Assembly: GCA_023897205.1 (NCBI GenBank)
Contig: JAHWDD010000016.1
Coordinates: forward strand, 186,001-250,000
Origin: Exophiala sp. HKRS030
Lineage: Eukaryota; Ascomycota; Eurotiomycetes; Chaetothyriales; Herpotrichiellaceae
DNA length: 64,000 nt
Direction: 5' to 3'
Shown here: in pieces, positions 43,801-56,559 of the stretch
Numbering within the stretch: the stretch's first letter is position 1
Layout of the letters: every line of letters begins with the position of its first letter
The notes under the pieces: generated by a model
What the model was told of the DNA's origin: nothing
Database searches by the model: none
The model's input: only the letters and a program-made list of their open reading frames with translations
Program-made: the position numbers and the translations under genes

Positions 43801-44864
43801 AGAAGCTTGTGACGAACGTGTTCGGACAGGAGATTTTCCAAGGATCGGATGATCTGAGCGCCATTGTTAAAGAAGTCAACTCTTCAGTACCCATTGCCCT
43901 ATGCTCAAACCCAGGATTTGATGCCAGCTACAAGGTGGATGCACTTGTTGAGAAGCAGAATGCAAACTGTGCGAATGTGGCTATGGGCTCAGAAGAGGCT
44001 ATCGCCAGCGCCGACAAGGCTATCACTAGCGCAGCAGCAAATGGTAACTGGGTATTGATCAAGAACGTCCACCTGGCACCTCAATGGTTACAGAGTCTCG
44101 AGAAACGATTATCAGCACTCAAACCTCATCCCGACTTCAGACTCTTCTTGTCGATGGAGTCCAGTTCCAAGATTCCTGTCAACTTGATCCGAGCATCCCG
44201 AACCCTGGTGTATGAACAGCCTGCCGGTATGCGAGCCAATATGAAGGATACCCTGACAGTCCTGTCAGACAGAGGAACCAAAACACCAGTGGAAAAGGGC
44301 AGACTCTACCTCCTTCTCTGCTTCCTGCATGCTGTACTTCAAGAACGCTTACGATATGCGCCAACTCTGGGGTGGAAAGGACTTTGGGAGTTCAACGACA
44401 GTGACTATGAATGCTGTTCATTCATCATTGATACCTGGATCGAAGCTATTGCCCAAGGCCGTTCAAATGTCGCTCCTGTCAAACTACCCTGGGATCTGAT
44501 CCGTACTTTGATCACTGAAATGTACGGAGGCAAGATTGATGATGAGGGAGACTTCTCTTTGCTCAACAACATCGTCAACAAAATTTTCGACCCTGCTGCA
44601 TACGAAACTGATCACGAACTTGTGTCGGACAATGATGGCCAGGCGCTGAAGGTTCCACAAGGAACGACGATTCGGGACTTCTTGAACTGGGTCGATCGAC
44701 TGCCGGAACGAGAGCCGCCAGCTTATTTGGGACTGCCTGCTAACGCGGAGAAGTTGCTTTTGATGGGTCAGGGGCGAGAAACCATTGGCAACCTTGCTAG
44801 GGTTACAGATTTGTTGGAGGAAGGAGAGCATTCTGTCGCCGCCCCTCAAGAAAGCAAGGCATAG
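31836..44864 (+). CDS. Cytoplasmic dynein heavy chain
   Basis: A 4342-residue motor subunit in one uninterrupted 13,029-nt frame, the full length for fungal cytoplasmic dynein (about 4,300). The N-terminal ~1,400 residues form the tail that binds light-intermediate chains and dynactin; the linker follows. Four P-loops mark AAA1-AAA4: GPAGTGKT (about 1932), GQSASGKS (about 2227), GPPGSGKT (about 2591) and GTSGSGKT (about 2933). Their order and spacing are those of a canonical ring. The first arm of the antiparallel coiled-coil stalk starts near residue 3190 ([15 protein letters not shown]), with the microtubule-binding domain near 3300-3420 and the return coil after 3420. AAA5, AAA6 and the C-terminal domain complete the protein (ends PQESKA). 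It drives minus-end transport, nuclear migration and spindle positioning. ATG at 31836. No axonemal-type features. Absence of introns is noteworthy (see findings). Confidence 0.98.
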   Translation: MGDVLSPTAPNGASAPALVEADPLNVLEHIANLIEITLGAARRELEAVGSLLSKPDRADSLEKCAKFASDSQVTLFAQKDIRESLVNGHDESPSQFTEGTVQSDSNCFTEIEHSYILSSELAPSSTTVASIALLKLSGPLDSRKPLAHQIQVFNLPGSYAIDSEVATSSELASPYTVVYSLLHNVLGPYFDAYTRRGGSGNRSWYDAQAKGGVPGAKRRMKELEISLLNLQQNTDIPLVHLPLHEVVVDTLQDATAQGVPPAVQLIPTHILENTTVQNSLTNTVNGWIKSIQALTKLAKDLSGAQATAAQEINFWLNLESALAKLGDELESPGVKLTMDILKKAKRQQQVIGFDTDTGLKEARDIVHNYNTLMRDFPLDELSSAGSLEKVVDALDSIFGHLNKKWRVCNYPIRRALKLVEGISAELNTQVHNLLQGRSIMSSSYKDFQKLMESVNKVWTTWDDHLKSFTAVAREITRRKNNDFVPVKISSQHAQTQERLRYVNQFRNNHEQLLQTIVNVLGAKSTASGQTAPPDEGGAAIIEELGDVDAVDEVNAAYEVVRHVNVLEVSDEGTRVWVDAENQYTERTSRVEDSIIARLRDRLGKAKTANEMFRVFEKFNALLVRQKVRSAIASYQAQLLDNVKSAIAALHERFKQQYGGSEAQMMAQLRDIPPVAGAILWVRQIESQLDGYMSKVQAVLGEDWKLHTDGEKLQAESNMFRKKLTTRDIYEAWLYDVQSRDISVTGRLFVITRSRSANGALELNVNFDNHAISLFKEVRNLTWLNFQIPHRIATTAKQAQRVYPYALSLMESVSGYFSTVRTILEMPNMVPLMAGYEREVQNLFSTGVKLQWDSFIHSYEVHIKGKSTSNDSAHVQYVRDLATAVTVLQSKTAIIRELDQKIQLALSEMKSCQYSAKSFQAQMDVIQNAVDKMNLESYANLSPWVSDLNLQLRRIFQERLQHALKHWTTTFISLDGQDGMQQNTVVPEDAIYHVQFPQTNIEIIMNNQTIFVEPPLNFVKASWVNQLEDWLDVLCHLPQIALRYQVTADAGLAQATLSYNDLPLETVETLLTAYKAIDSKIDQMSTYLDEWYTYQNLWDLRSDQLHESLGDDLGQWHQLLQEVRHARSTFDTSEGRKAIGTVVFDYEQVQSKITQKYDNWQDEITRKFGGILGNRMAEVFNDMRQSRQDLENQSLEASSTAQAVAFITTVQQCRRNAAMWGPEVEIFRQGQTALSRQRYNFGADWLSATQVSDEWDAFEEILNRKSKIVEDQTDALRSNVINEDRAISRRIADVVAQWSEEKPVSGTIPPAEAAEVLRTYQTRMEKLQNEADTVARAKEALALPLTKDTALASALEEVSDFKSVWSALSTIWQSVNDLRDTLWTSLQPRKLRQSLDGLVKMTKEMPSRMRQYAAFEHVQNVLRQLIKANPLLTDLKSDAIRERHWLKIFKALKPNKRYSEVSMTLGDVWDLQLITSESTIRDIIAQARGELALEEFVRQVRDTWQSYPLDLVNYQNKCRLIRGWDDLFAKCSENLNSLQAMRHSPYYKEFEEESSAWEDKLNRVHVLFDVWIDVQRQWVYLEGVFTGNNDIKHLLPTESSRFSNINTEFSAVMKKVYKSPFVMDVLAIPGVQKSLERLAELLSKIQKALGEYLERERVSFPRFYFVGDEDLLEIIGNSNDSTRVAKHFKKMFAGISGAEVNDDSTITAVTSKEGESVVLKKEVSLIKLPKINDWLTSLDNSVKHTLAELLAEAITAFRPLFTAPELDAALFQEYMNMFPAQIMILAAQVVWTDLVQEALEAAGQGLTKLHEFEERLLDLLAESVLQDLPALARKKCEHFITEAVHQRDVVAKLIKAEAASPGHYLWILQMRYVYDPSAELRSRLRIEMANAVLDYGYEYLGVPDRLVRTPLTDRCFLTLTQALCQRLGGSPYGPAGTGKTESVKALGLQLGRFTLVFCCDDTFDFQAMGRIFLGLCQVGAWGCFDEFNRLEERILSAVSQQIQNIQIGLKHTTNEQKAQIDLVGRRFKVNPNSGLFITMNPGYAGRSNLPDNLKKLFRSVAMSKPDKELIAEVMLFSQGFKQAKQISAQVVPFFDHCAQRLSKQPHYDFGLRALKSVLISSGGLKRIRMQSSSEGTDDERALEPQIIVQSIRETVSPKLIKQDVETLVDVQAQDFPGVEYVPANMDKLVSAIKEVMREEHLTESEAWMTKILQLYQIQNIHHGVMMVGQSASGKSSIWKVLLQALQRVEGVEGVHHVIDPKVMSKEALYGSLDSTTREWTDGLFTAILRKVVDNLRGEDSKRHWIVFDGDVDPEWVENLNSVLDDNKLLTLPNGERLNLPPNVRIMFEVESLKYATLATVSRCGMVWFSDDTVTPSLMIDHYLQNLADRSFEDLDDEIKASGLASKARETQRHIVETLRGLANRDDFLLKALSTASKHRHIMDFTHARALDSVFSLLAKACRSILEYDLNHPEFPLDVEQTEAYISKKLLLACVWSFVSDAGLGIRKEFGDFLSTMTNVDLPNLDSTTSLIDYDVNLPHAQWLLWQSQVPTVDLNTNSIKQTDVIIPTVDTVRHEDVLYSWLAEHKPLMLCGPPGSGKTMTLFSALRKLPDMEVVGLNFSSATQPELVIKTFEQYCEYKKTLNGMVLSPTQLGRWLVIFCDEINLPAPDKYGTQRAISFLRQLVEQNGFWRTSDKVWVSLERIQFVGACNPPEDVGRHPLGDRFLRHAPVVMVDYPGESSLTQIYGSYNNAVLKVVPSLRGFADALTHAMVDFYLKSQARFTPDIQPHYVYSPRELTRWVRGIYEAIAPLEHLSLEGLIRIWAHEALRLFSDRLVEPDERAWTSDMVRQTALEHFPTADIDQALQGPILFSNWLSKNYVSVEQEQLREFVKARLKTFCEEEVDVPLVLFNDVLEHALRIDRVFRQPQGHLILIGTSGSGKTTLSRFVAWMNGLSIFQIKVHGKYSAEDFDEDLRNVLRACGTRGQKICFIMDESNVLDSGFLERMNTLLANGEVPGLFEGDEYSALMTACREGAQRQGDHIDSQEELYKWFTKEIVKNLHVVFTMNPPQEGLSSKAATSPALFNRCVLNWMGDWSDQALFQVGYELTQSIDLDKAGFTAPDSIPLAYRDLTLPASHRDTIINAMVHMHYSIQRTNERLEQQQGIVTYLTPRHYLDFVTQFGKLFREKREDLEEQQRHLNVGLEKLRDTVDKVRDLRASLDQKKQQLELKDAEANEKLQRMVADQQEAEQRKTSSLEVQCALEEQEKEIASRKEIVLNDLAKAEPAVIEAQQSVSNIKRQHLTEVRSMANPPAGVKLALESVCTLLGHKVDSWKSIQAVVRKDDFIANIVNYNNEKDMTPPLRQKMRHDYLSNDDFTFEKVFRASKACGPLVQWVEAQVNYSEILDRVGPLRSEVEQLEEKALDTKANAKAIENTITKLENSIATYKTEYAALISETQAIKGEMARVQTKVDRSLRLLDSLSSERIRWEAASKSFETQIQTLVGDVLIASAFLAYAGLFDQQFRKTMVDDWMHHMSMSGVSCKNDGSVLGYLSSADERLQWQRHSLPADDLCMENAIMLKRFNRYPLIIDPPGRVTEFLKQEHQGRKLTVTSFLDDAFTKQLESALRFGNPILIQDAEYLDPILTHVLNKEYQKTGGRVLIQLGKQEIDFSEHFQLYLSTRDPSANFAPDVCSRTTFINFTVTRSSLQTQSLNDVLKAERPDVDKRRTNLVKMQGEFDTNLRQLEKRLLQALNESRGNILDDDNVIQTLETLKKEAAVITKKVAETEGVMAEVDRITQGYSRIANACSAIFALLEQLHHLNHGYRFSLQYFIDIFNSVLHHNPHLTNKTNYEERSEIILKDIFVETYRRTSLSMLQKDRITLAMLLVRATPYEFDRSVMELILENRPRSRGSIAPDASDEDVMSAVKQVPVFDQQLINASGNAWTQFLAAERAEHHVPTVWKETDNAVDRSLYELLLMKLARPDRFLPTAEKLVTNVFGQEIFQGSDDLSAIVKEVNSSVPIALCSNPGFDASYKVDALVEKQNANCANVAMGSEEAIASADKAITSAAANGNWVLIKNVHLAPQWLQSLEKRLSALKPHPDFRLFLSMESSSKIPVNLIRASRTLVYEQPAGMRANMKDTLTVLSDRGTKTPVEKGRLYLLLCFLHAVLQERLRYAPTLGWKGLWEFNDSDYECCSFIIDTWIEAIAQGRSNVAPVKLPWDLIRTLITEMYGGKIDDEGDFSLLNNIVNKIFDPAAYETDHELVSDNDGQALKVPQGTTIRDFLNWVDRLPEREPPAYLGLPANAEKLLLMGQGRETIGNLARVTDLLEEGEHSVAAPQESKA

Positions 44865-45482
44865 ACATTGGATTAACTTTTCTGAGGGTGGCGATTTTGC
44901 TACTTGTTGATGGGGACATTATGAGGAGAATACATGATGGATCAGAGTGGAATTACTTTGTTTTCTTGGATGTGGTGACATTAGTTCTGAACAAGGGAGT
45001 AAATGCTTTTATTGAGTCAAGAGCATGGCGTTTAAGGAGTTTGAATATGGGACTTTGGCATGAGGGGCTTCAAGAAAGCAGAATCTGCATGACGTAGACA
45101 TTTTCTGTTTGATTCACTTCACTCACCCTTATCGGTCAATGTTAGATACTCTTTTTTTATTTGTTCTTGGTATATATTTACTTCTTGGAAAAAAGGCCTT
45201 TTTGCTTTTTCTTTTTCTTTCCACGTGTGGATACATGGTCACATACATAGTTGAATAGCAGCCATGTGGATTATACCATCATCAGGTGACTGATTCAATC
45301 ACCTTGTACGGAGTATGCATGATGAATGACTTTTGGTGCGAGGGAAAGAAAAAACCTCGTTTGACTGCTTTTCTTTATAGATTAATATATACGTATATAA
45401 TAGAATGTAAATGGGGAGGGGGGAAGACAGAGGTCACCTCGACTACGTTGGATCGATTCCCCTCTAAGAGGTTTCCCAGTGG
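44865..45482. other. Convergent 3' region of dynein and hydrolase genes
   Basis: About 620 bp of AT-leaning, T-run-rich untranslated sequence between convergent genes. One ACGGAGTA-type site lies at 45306-45316. No gene recognised. Confidence 0.5.
45306..45316. repeat. GTACGGAGTAT motif copy
   Basis: Single-base variant of the recurrent GTACGGAGTAC motif, in the dynein 3' region. Confidence 0.45.
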
Positions 45483-46513
45483 TTACTCGAGGCGTAGGTG
45501 GGGTGTGAATTCGAACAATCCCTCCAAGGTCTCGCAGTGGGCGATCCAGATCAGGGCCCTCGTCCCTTCCTCCCGCTTCAGCTCGGCCGTCTGTCGGATG
45601 ACCTTCCTCGCGCCGGCCTCGTCCTCGTGGAACGTGTCGGTCGGGGTGACCTTGACGCCCTTCCCAAAGGGGGCGTCGGGGTACTGCATGAAGAGGGGGC
45701 TGTGGAAGCAGTCCCCACCGAGAAAACAGTACCGCAGCTCGCCGGCGGCGTTACGCGTGCGGGCCAGGGCGGCGAGGTTGCCGGCACAGTGGCCCGGGGC
45801 GTCGATGAGGTGGAAGGAACCGTCGCCGAAGAAGTCGAGCGCGTGGTCAAAGGGACCCAGGGGTTTCCATTCTTCAGGTGACGTGGCGGGTGACGATAGT
45901 TCTCGCACTGGGAGACGAGCGTGGCCTTGCCGTCCGTCGGTGGCGGCGGTGGTGGTGTCCCATATGCGACCGTCGAACGTACTGTCAGGGTCGCTGGGAT
46001 ACGAAGGGGTGGCCCAGGACAAGGTGCCGGCACCGCAAAGGACGGTGGCGTTGGGAAAGAGTGAGTCGGCTGGGAATATGTGGTCCCAATGGGCGTGACT
46101 GGCTATTATGTATTTGACCTCGGAAGGGTCGTGGTTCAGGGATTGGGTGTCTTCAGCGGCCGTGCTGGTGCCGGGTTGGGTCTGAAAGACTTTGTGTTGT
46201 ACGTCGATGATTCGTGGTGGGTACAGAGTTAGGTCCTATCCAGGAGATGGTGGTTAAGTTGAGGATGGGTGAGAATGTTGGACATGGCTAGGATACGTAC
46301 GTGAGCTATACCTAGATCAAACCAAAACTTTGTATCGGTAGGTTTATGATGCATGAAGAAGCGCCACGAGTTGATGCCGGTTGAGCCCCTGTCGCCCAAA
46401 ATGGCCATGGAATTGGGCATTCTCATTCGAGCGGACTCGAAGGGTGTGATGGAGACAATGGCATCCGGGGTTTGTGGTTCCGGTAAGGGGTTGGTAGCCT
46501 TGTAGGAGGACAT
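45483..46513 (-). CDS. Metallo-beta-lactamase-fold hydrolase
   Basis: Exons 46513-46301 and 46235-45483 encode 321 residues. The 65-nt intron (GTACGT donor, GGATAG acceptor, phase 0) joins FDLGIAH to DLTLYPPRIIDV. The zinc-binding signature HAHWDH lies at residues 118-123 in the context IIASHAHWDHIFPAD; a further His in DAPGHCAGNL and the Asp in LGGDCFHSP complete the binuclear metal site of the family. FFMHHKPTDTKFWFDLG is the usual strand before the metal site. Members include lactonases, glyoxalase II-like and other hydrolases; the length and fungal-type sequence fit the broad group of cytosolic hydrolases of unknown substrate. No signal peptide. The ATG at 46513 is chosen; the frame is open further upstream to a TTG at 46636. 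Divergent from the Gea gene. Confidence 0.88.
46236..46300 (-). other. Intron in metallo-beta-lactamase-fold gene
   Basis: 65 nt, phase 0, GTACGT...CTTAACC...GGATAG. Without it the frame closes at a TAA just past the acceptor. Confidence 0.85.
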
Positions 46514-47649
46514 GTTGTGTGCGATAAAAGTGATTTGATTTTTGCTTAAACTTGCACTCAGTAGGGTATTATTGTGTTGACACTGATTGAGAACTTGAGA
46601 GGCTTGTCGGGCTGGGAGAAGGTGTTGGTTGAGCAAATCGATCGAAAATCCTGATTCATGGTCCTGTTTAATACGGACTAATATGTTGCAATCTATATCA
46701 GAGATCCGCTACCGAGACATAGACGGGCCGGACCCTCGGGCCTGTTGTCTCTGCGGGGGTATCAATAATGTGTTGATTTCTCGTACACCATGATAGCTTC
46801 GTCGTACATCGGTAGTGCTGGCATGGAGTCATGTAGGCAGATGTACGTTGACGAGTGACAAAGACTGCTGTCGCTGTCGATGTCACCTACTCTGTGCTAG
46901 ACAATTCACATGTCGTTATTCAGCACTGTAGTGCGTTTTGGCGTCGGAAAGAGGTTGTGACATACTCACATCTTGGTTCGAGGCGAGGCTATTTTGTCAG
47001 AGTTTTCAAAGGTTTCTCATCATATGAAAGATCATAATCACAATATGAGATTTAGATACTAGGAGGTTAGTGTCTTCTGTTAGCACACTGTAGTACTTTG
47101 TAGAGCTTCGACGTTTGTCCTTCATCGTAGAACATCTGTTTGCGTCACTGAAGACAAACATCGCAAATATATACTCCCAATGACACCACGGTGTTCATTG
47201 TAGATTTGAGATATTCTCCGTCTCATTTCGAAAAGACAAAGTGTCTATCTGTGTAATGCTGTTTGAAGAAAGGAACCAGAGTGTCGGCAATACAAGTAAA
47301 TGTCCTTACACGTGACTCGGATATGGGCTCGGCAAAGTTGCCGTTCACAAAGTTGGCCCTTGGACTTCACGCGACGGCGGCGAGCATGAAGCAGCCAAGG
47401 TGTCCACGCCGGTTGCTATATTATATCGGAAGCAGATACGGCAACCTGTCAAACGTCAGGTCTTGCTACTACTACCTAGTATTGTATGCTTGCAATTCAC
47501 CAGAGAGTTGCAGATCCAGATTACAACACTCAGTCAACATGTACCACACTCTTCGGTAACCCAAGCCCCGAACCTGTTTTCCCTGGCGATACGGGGTCCC
47601 TTTCGAAAGGCCTCCTTGCGCCCGCACTCACCTGGGTTGTTGCGACGAA
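46514..47649. other. Divergent intergenic region, hydrolase / Gea
   Basis: About 1.1 kb expected to hold both promoters. Short frames on the + strand near 47263-47797 overlap the Gea start and do not resemble any family. Confidence 0.45.
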
Positions 47650-50600
47650 ATGGCCGTCCCTCGCCCACATGTATCAATCCCACAAGATGACATGTCGCCT
47701 ATGCCTGCACTGGCCACGGCCCAAGTTGACATTACTCACGACATCACCCCTGCCATCGCCATCGACCCAGTCGCCCTCATCACGACAGAATGTATAACTA
47801 TAACGTCGGCCATGCGCAAGCATGCTCGGTGGGCTCAATCCTCGGTAGCCACAATCTTGGGCGGAGGCGCCTCGAGGCTACAAGAGTCGGAACTGCGGCG
47901 TTCGTCTTCCCAGAGTCGTCGAGGGACACCGGTGATCGCAGATCCAGGAAAGACAAAGTTGAACGTCAATAACCCCTCGGATGATGAGAATGCCAGCCTG
48001 GCGAGCCGATGGGGGCTGCGTGGAAAAAAGGGAAAGAGCCTGCAAGACAACCCGCTCCTGACAGCATTCTCCAGGTTGAGAAGAGATCTGGCAGGATGCA
48101 GGGACGTCCGGACCGTGGACGCCCCAGAGCTACTACACCCTTTCCTGCAGGTCATACGCAGTTCGTCGACCAGCGCTGCCATCACCAGCCTTGCTGTCAT
48201 CTCCATCACGAAGTTCTTCGCCTACAATATCATCACAATACAAAGCCCCAGGATCGGTCCCGCCATGCATCTTCTCAGCGCCGCAATCACTCATTGTCGA
48301 TTTGAGGCTAGCGATACGGCCGCCGATGAGGTCGTGCTACTGAGGATATTGCGCTTGATGGAGAACATCATATCAAGACCCGAGGGTCAATTACTCGGCG
48401 ATGAAAGTATCTGCGAAATGATGAGCACTGGGTTAAGCATGTGTTGTCAAGCAAGATTGTCGGAAGTGCTCAGGAGATCGGCCGAGATGGCAATGGTCAC
48501 AATGTGCCAGGTCGTCTTCAGCCGGCTGAGGTACATCAAAGTGGAAGAGCTGCCCAAGAGTAGGAGTCGTTCAAACACCAGAACCACCCTGATGAGTGCT
48601 TCGGAGGATCTGAAAATCGAGCCACCAATGACCGGGAGTGTGATGGGCAATGGCGAATCAGCACGGCCAAGTGTTGATGCTGATCCTCGGCCCAGCTCCG
48701 AACCAGCATCTGATGGCAAACCTTCCAAGTCGGAGCCAAAGAATACAACGGCCCCCGTGAAGGGAGAGGAAGACGAGAATGTTGAACCATATGCATTGCC
48801 GTCGATAAAGGAACTGTTTCGAGTTCTAATCGACCTCCTTGATCCCCATGACCGGACCCACACCGATCCCATGCGCATCATGGCACTGAGGATCATTGAT
48901 GTTGCGTTGGAAGTCTCGGGCCCTTGGATAGCCAAACAGCCTATTTTGGCAGCATTGGTTCAGGATGATTTGTGTCGACACTTGTTCCAGCTTGTTCGAT
49001 CAGACAATATGGTCCTGTTGAACAGCTCTCTTCGCGTTGCTGGAACATTACTTGCTACGTGCCGACAATTGCTGAAACTGCAGCAAGAATTATTCTTGTC
49101 ATATCTGGTGGCATGTTTACACCCTCGCGTTGACATACCCCAAGAACCAGGAATTGATCCGGCGCTTTATGAAGGCGTACCTCAAGCTCCGAAACTTGTC
49201 AAACAGGCGCCATCCCAACCCAGTAGTGGGCGATCTACACCTGTCCCAATCAAGGATAGACAGAAATTAGGTCTTGAAGGCGGAGCAAGACGACCTGAAG
49301 CACGAGAAGCCATGGTCGAGGCTATTGGTACATTAGTGCGCATGCCTAGCTTCATGGTAGAATTGTTCGTCAACTACGATTGCGAGGTCGATCGACAAGA
49401 CCTCTGTGAAGACATGGTTGGTCTGTTAGCACGCAACGCATTCCCAGATTCTGCAACATGGAGCACAACGAACGTACCACCACTGTGTCTAGACTCCTTG
49501 CTAAGCTTTGTCCAATTCATGGCGGATAGACTTAACCAAGAAATACCGACAGATGCAGAGGAGCGGATAGAGAAGATGCGATTGCAGAGAGTGAGAAAAA
49601 AGATCATCAAAAGTGGTGCCTCCAAGTTTAACGACGACCCGAAAGCTGGAATTGCTTACCTGGTGAGAAATGGTATCATCGACAACCCTGACGATCCGTT
49701 GCAAGTTGCCCAATTCTTGAAAGGAACATCCCACGTTTCCAAGAAGGTATTGGGCGACTTCTTGACGAAGAAAACAAATGAGCGGCTTTTGACTGCTTTC
49801 ATTGGGTTATTGAATTTTGACGACAAACGAATCGATGAAGCACTTCGAGAAATGCTTGGTGCTTTCCGTCTTCCGGGCGAATCTGCTCTGATAGAACGCA
49901 TTGTCAACATCTTTACGGATCGATATTGCACAACTGTCAACCCAGAGGAGATCGAAGACAAGGACGCCGCCTTTGTTCTCACATATGCTATTATCATGCT
50001 GAACACCGAGCTGTACAATCCCAACATCAAGTCTCAAAAGCGCATGGCAGTGGAAGACTTTTCCAAGAATCTGAGAGGGGTCAATTCTAAAAAAGATTTC
50101 GCCCCGGAGTTCCTTCAAGACATTTATGATGCCATCAAGCAGAATGAAATTATATTGCCTGATGAACATGACAACAAACATGCGTTCGAATATGCCTGGA
50201 AAGAATTGTTGATGAAGACCAGCGATGCAGGTTCCTTGGAACTATGCAGCACGAACACATTCGATGCAGAAATGTTCAGAGCGACGTGGAAGCCTATAGT
50301 TGCAACGCTCTGCTATGTTTTCATGTCCGCTTCCGATGATGCTGTGTTCAGCCGAGTCGTGGTTGGCTTTGATCAGTGTGCACAAATTGCGGCCAAATAC
50401 GGCGTCACGGAAGCGTTCGATCGAATCATTTACAGTATCAGTCAGATTAGTGGTTTGGCTTCAGAGATCCCTCCCAGCACTTCTCTCAACACAGAGGTTC
50501 AGGTTGGGAAAAAAAGTATCATGGTTAGCGAGATGGCCGTGAGACTGGGACGAGATTTCAAAGCACAATTATCGACCGTCTTGCTGTTCCGTATCTTGTC

Positions 50601-52562
50601 AGGCCACGAGGACGCAGTGGGAGAGACATGGATATATGTCGTACGAATCTTGAGGAATCTCTTTGTCAACTCGCTCATCACCCTGCCCAATATTGAAAAC
50701 ACGAGGTTTGCCAATCTAGGCTCAATCCCACTGCAACCACCATCGCATATCGTCGATCGGGATGGCAAACTCGGCGAAAGCGGTCTTTTCTCAACATTTA
50801 CATCTTACCTTTCGAGCTACGCCGCAGATGACCCCCCTGAACCTTCCGAGGAAGAACTGGAGAACACACTCAGCTCAGTTGACTGCGTGAGAGCGTGCCA
50901 ACCGGATATGGTCTTGAAGCACATGGCCTCCCTTCCTTCGAATCAAATTACAAGTCTTGTAACAGCCTTGTTGTCTCAAATGGGAGAATTCTCACCGGTG
51001 GTGACGGTGAAACCGGAGCGACCTCTTCCAGTGACCACGAGAGTTAATGGCCACCGCATGCCCAAAGCTGGACCAGAATATGATCCCGGATCTATCTTTC
51101 TCTTGGAGCTGGCTACCATGCTTACTCTGAGAGATGATGAAACCACCGCTGTAGCCGGAGAAGCATTGACGGGTTCTTTGCAAAACGCAGTCAGGGATGC
51201 GTCGAATATCCACCCCTTGGCACTGTCGAGGATCGTCCATTACCTTCTCGAGGTGCTGCGACATGGCTATGTAAGTTGATCAGATGGATTGTTATTGCAA
51301 TAATGGTGCTGACCTTGAGACAGACATTCGACTTCATGCGTGCCCCTGTAGTTCTTCACGCTATTTCTAGCTTTGATGATGCTGTCTTGGATCGTACCGC
51401 AGCAGCGATCACGAAAGACCTAGCCAGCTGCATCGACGGCCCTGCTGCTTTGACCAATGAAATCACAACCTCTCCAGATTTCTGGTCGACTCTTCAACGA
51501 CTTCATCAGCACAAGACCGAAGCCGAAAAGGTTTTCTCCATCCTGACTACTCTTGCCACGTCCATGCCCACGACAGTGACGGCCGATAATTTTGAATCTG
51601 TTATCGGGTTGGCCAATGACTTTGCTGCTGCCGGTTCTATTGGCTCAATCCAGGAAAAGCGACGGGACTTCGCAGCCAAACGAGGTCACCAAGCCAAACC
51701 GGCCCGCGACGAAGACATTGCCGTAGTGCAACGAGCGAACAAAGCTATCAGCTTGATCTATCAGCTTAGTGACCGTGTGCCTGGTCTTATTGCTCAATCA
51801 CATCTCGAGCGGAATGAAGCTTGGGCGGCATACTGGTCGCCCATTTTCCGGGCGCTGTGTGCACAATGTGTCAACCCATGTCGTGAGGTCCGCCATCGAG
51901 CGCTCTCGGCATTACAACGCACATTGCTTTCTGAGACCGTTGCAGATAAGGAACAACATCATGAATGGACAGCCATGTTTGATGAAGTTCTCTTCCCGTT
52001 AACTTTGAGGCTCTTGAAGCCCGACATATATCAGATCGACCCCCTCGGAATGAACGACACGCGAGCACATGCTGCAAGCCTGCTCTGCAAAATCTTCTTA
52101 CGATATCTTGACCGACTTGTAGAGGTAGGCCGAATGGGCGATGTGTGGGTAAAAGTATTGGAACTCCTTGACCGCCTGATGAATGCAGGTACTGAAGGAG
52201 ACGCTTTGGCTGAAGCTGTGCTTGAAGGGGTGAAGAATGTTCTCCTCGTCATGGACGGGACTGGGTATTTGGGTAGGGATAATGCGATTGTGCAACCTGG
52301 TTTGGTACCGCAACCACGTGTACCAATTTCTCCAGAGACCGAAGAAAAAGACGAAGACAAAGACGAGGAAGAGGTTGAACAGCAGCAAGACCACAAGATC
52401 GATGATTCTCAGATCTGGCCAGAAACGGTGAGGAGATTGGATAGATTCTTGCCTGGCCTGGTACAGGAATTGTTTCCTCCTGCACCTGCGGAGATGGAAG
52501 TGACAAGAGCCGAGGAGACTGTGGCTGATGAGAAGAATAGTGCGGTCTCTACGGAGTCATAG
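47650..52562 (+). CDS. ARF guanine-nucleotide exchange factor, Gea/GBF1 type (Sec7 domain)
   Basis: Exons 47650-51270 and 51324-52562 encode 1619 residues. The 53-nt intron (GTAAGT...GAGACAG, phase 0) joins LLEVLRHGY to TFDFMRAPVVLH. The Sec7 domain spans about residues 660-850: it carries LVRNGIIDNPDDPLQVAQFL, the catalytic glutamate in FRLPGE (E744) and YAIIMLNTELYNPNIK. Upstream lies the DCB/HUS region (N-terminal dimerisation), with the HUS-like stretch near 500-640; HDS repeats follow to the C-terminus, which is acidic (EEKDEDKDEEEVEQQQ). In yeast and filamentous fungi Gea proteins load GTP on Arf1 at the early Golgi to recruit COPI and maintain hyphal tip growth. Sec7p-type exchange factors are longer and lack this C-terminus, so Gea/GBF1 is the better fit. 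ATG at 47650 is the first in frame. Confidence 0.92.
51271..51323 (+). other. Intron in Gea gene
   Basis: 53 nt, phase 0, GTAAGT...GCTGACC...GAGACAG. The unspliced frame ends three codons past the donor. Confidence 0.88.
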
Positions 52563-53040
52563 TGAAGCTCATGTATAAAATGTGATCTGGTAGAAATGCT
52601 GTTACAGAGACCGGATTGTGAAAGAAAGCCGTTTCCTGGAAGTCAAGCGTAATATTCAGTGATAGGAGGATAGGCAGAGATCAAGTACATATTCATTCAA
52701 CCCTACCAGAGTTTATATTCCCACGATGAACGGTGACAAGGGTCTCTCGTATTTTCAATCAACATCAAGGGTGAGTCAGACACATCGTGTATGATCATTG
52801 TTGACTGAAGGAATCTGATTGACTTGTTCGCTTATCGAGAAGTTGTTCCTCTTGCACTCGCCATGTTCCACATTGATCCTACGTAGGTAACCAACCATAA
52901 CCTCTTTGCAAACGACGTGTCTCAGCAGACCGTCGATAAGAATGGGGCCACTTTCCCCCGAGCATTTTTGGACTTTTGGATCTCTACAAATAAAAGGAAA
53001 TCGAATTCGAGAATTAAGATTTCTTTACTTTTTCCCCTCC
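52563..53040. other. Gea 3' region up to the AT-rich island
   Basis: About 480 bp of mixed-composition untranslated or intergenic DNA. Base composition becomes AT-rich gradually between about 53000 and 53300, without a clean edge. No gene recognised. Confidence 0.5.
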
Positions 53041-54299
53041 GCATTTTCCTAGAGAGAGAGAAATGTGGAGTAGATATCGAATATTAAACCCCGAACAGTC
53101 ACTACCCGTAACTTTTTCGCTGACTCATCTCTTGCCGCTTTTCCCTCGCGCTAATAACTATTTAGTCAATTCACTCCCTTGTCCGCTCCCTTCTACTCCC
53201 TTCGCCTCTTTCACACTCCCCTTCTACTCTCTCTTACTCTCTTATAGCTCTGGTTTACTTTTATTCTTCTTTTTTATACGTGTTAATAAGAGTCTTATTT
53301 AAGCTTTAGTTTTATAAATACTAATGTTATATATATTTAGCCTAGTAATAACTTTATTTAATTATATTTATAAGAGTCTATTTTAACCTTAATAAAAGAT
53401 AAGATCCCTAAGAGAAACCCTAAGAGAATACTTTATTATAATATATTACTAAATAGGGTTAACTAAATCTCCTAGCTTTATAGAATAATGCTTCTTTTTC
53501 TCTTTTCCCTTCACTATTCTCTCTTTCTTTCTCTTTTTTAATTCTCACATTTTTCTTTACTCTCTCTTAAAGTCTTTATTTCTTATATAAATTAATTCTT
53601 TTACTTAGTCTTTTAACTATCTAAATATATTTTCCTTATATTTTAATATACTTTAGACTTTTCTTCTCTACTTTAGTTATTTACTTTTCCTTTTCTCTTA
53701 ACACTTATCTTTTCTTAATTTTTTACTATATTTTAGCGCTCACTACCTTACTTATTATTTCTCTATACTAAAGAGAAAGAAAACCATAGTAAAAGTCTTT
53801 AATAAAGTAAAGAAAAATAGTTAGTAGCTAATTATAAATACTAATATAAATAATAATTAAATTAGTAAGCATATTAAACTTAGAACTAAGTTAAATTATA
53901 ACTAAATAATAGCTCTCTAGAATAAGTAAATTCTTTACTTACTTAAGAGTTATATTAATTTATATTAATAAAGATTAAAACTAGTGAGTAAATATAAATA
54001 ACGAAATTTTAGTATTAATCTCTATAATTTATAAACTATAAAGTATTTTATAAAGAGTATTATAAAGACTAGTTTAAGTTTATTTTATATAAAGTAATAA
54101 TAAATAAACTTTAAAGCTAATTAGAAGTAATAACCTAGTAACTAGAAAATCCCTTATAAGATATTAAAGTTAGTATACTATATTTATATCTTACTTCACT
54201 TTTATTAATAAAGTTAAGATTTTATTTTAGCACATTAAAATAGTGTTAAAGAAAAGATTTAATCTCTTAACTAAATAATAATAAAAGAACTTAATAGAA

Positions 54300-55860
54300 A
54301 ATAAGTTTAATAGGCAAAAATACTCACACTATATAACTTCTAAATACATTATATCTAAGGAAAAGAAAACACTATAGCGAATACACTTAGCTAATAACTA
54401 AACTATATAAAAAACATTAAACTAGAACTTATAGTAATACTTAAGGAAAAAAATAGCGCCTTAATATATATGACACTAGAGATTTAGGTACTAATATTTA
54501 TAGAAGTTAAACTAATAGAAGAGTAAAAGAAAGAAATTATTAAAGGATAACATAATAATAAGTTAGTAGAATACCTAGGTATTAAAAAGACACTTAAGTT
54601 AGTTATAAGGGACTTTACCTAGAAAGGAGTTAGGAAAGACATAACAAACTATATTAAGAAATACGATATATATTATAAGGTAAAGCATACTTAATATAAA
54701 CTATATAGACTACTTTAAACACTAGTAATACTAGAAAAAGCATAGCATATAATCGCATTAGACTTTATCACGAAATTACCTAAGTCTAAAGAATCTCTTA
54801 TGAGTATAGACTTTAATAGTATACTAGTGATAAATAATATCCTAATGAAATATGCATATTTTATTCTATATAAGAAAGCATTAATAGTAGAAAAGTTAGT
54901 CTACACTCTTTATAAAAATATTATTAGTTAGTATAAAATACCATTAGAAATACATTTAGATTAGGATAAACTATTTATATCACAGTTTTAGTAATCATTA
55001 ATGAATCTTATAGGAGTTCATTAAAAGTTATTAATAGTGTTCTATTCGCAAAGTAATGAATAGATAGAAAGAATAAACTAAACACTAAAATAGTATTTAT
55101 AGTGTTACATTAATTTTTAATAGAATAACTAGGTATTATTACTACTTATTATATAGTTCGCTTATAATAATAACACTTTAGCTATAGAAATATTACTATT
55201 CTATATAAACTATAAATACTATTCATAAATTAAGAAAGACATAAGAGATATTAAACTAATTATAGAAAAAGTAGTAATCTTAGTTAAGAAATTATAGTCA
55301 CTATATAAACTACTAAAGTAAAAACTTAAGAGAATATTAGAAAAAACAATAAAAAACATAAATAAGCGAAGATCTAAGGGACTAGACTTTATAGAAGAGA
55401 AGGTAATATATCTTCTCAGAAAAAATATTAAAATATAGAGACTATCTAATAAACTAAATTATACTAAGGTTAGACCTTATAAAATTAAAAGAAAACTTAG
55501 ACTAGTGACGTTCGAATTAAAACTACCTAGAGAAGTGAATATTTACTTAGTATTTCATAAATTACTTCTTAAAAAAGCACTACTAAACGCTAAACTAGAG
55601 CTAGTGCTAATATATAAAGAGACATAATAGCTATTATATAATATTAAAGAAGTCCTAAATTATTAGGTAATTAAAGAAAAAATGCATTACCTAATAAAGT
55701 AATTAAAATATAGAATAGACGAAAACACTTAGGAACTAGAAGAGAATATATTAAAGGCTACACTTCACTAGTATCACTAAAGAAAAAGAAGAAAGAGACT
55801 CACTAAATACTTAGAATAATTATAAGGGATAATTAATAGAGATAAGTCTCTTAAAGTTTA
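54300..55860 (+). mobile_element. Decayed Ty3/Gypsy chromovirus fragment (RNase H tail, integrase, chromodomain)
   Basis: Read on the + strand in one main frame, with in-frame TAG/TAA where Gln or Trp would be expected, this part follows the 3' half of a Ty3/Gypsy pol gene. A GIKKTLKLVIRDF stretch near 54580 matches the integrase zinc-binding region (H..GIKRTLELI.RDY.WPG in family members), followed by KKYDI.YKVKH. The core start is LDFITKLPKSK near 54758-54790, the second Asp lies in IHLDQDKLF near 54955, and the Glu in QIERIN near 55060 to complete D-D-E. From about 55640 to 55770 the sequence aligns with a chromodomain (EVLNY, then HYLIK, then ENTQELEEN), placing the element among chromoviruses. 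Gag, protease and most of reverse transcriptase are not found upstream, so the copy is 5'-truncated or too decayed to see. Not functional. Confidence 0.75.
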
Positions 55861-56559
55861 GAAGGGCCCCTAAAGATAATTTAAATATCTCCTTTAGCTA
55901 CCGCTTATTTATACTAATAGAAATGATTAAGAATACTTTCTTAGGAGGATTTACGTGATCTAAGGTATCTAGGGACTTAGCCTCCTAAACTAACATTTAT
56001 TTCTACTTCTTTAATAACGAGTTAGTCTCACGTTAAAGGCGCTCACACTTAGAGTAAACTTTATTAACAGCTATAATTAGCTAGGCCAGTTTAGCACCCT
56101 TTTACCATACCGCCTTAATTAATTAGTTTCACTAGGCTATTAAGGAATTAAACTTCTTATCTAAGAAAGTACTATCACAATATTTTATCCCCTTCTTAGT
56201 ATAGATAGAACATTTACTATAGCTATCTAAAATAAAGTAAACAGAGTTTAAGTTCTAATAGAGTGTACAGCATTCTATACTAAATAACTTATAGCTAAAA
56301 GATTTAATATAGTTAATTAGCTTCTAGCGATAAAGGGTAAAGAAATGAGTGAGTTTAGTAATATAAAACTAAGGCATAATTAATTATAATAAAGAAGTAA
56401 AGAAAAAATAACGAATAGAAAAGAGAAAAGTACTTACTTATGTACATTATAGATAATAAATAGGTTTAGGAAGGAGAAAGTATTATAGGTTAATCTAACT
56501 ATAGGTTATATATAAAGCTATAATAATAGCTAAAATAAGGAAAGGAGATAAGCTAGGGA

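Noticed and set aside
31836..44864. Axonemal (flagellar) dynein instead of cytoplasmic dynein
   Set aside because: Filamentous ascomycetes have no flagella, and the length and N-terminal tail fit cytoplasmic dynein.
53063..53302. 79-codon plus-strand frame at the left edge of the AT island
   Set aside because: Low-complexity Leu/Phe/Ser/Pro run from pyrimidine-rich DNA; no protein character.
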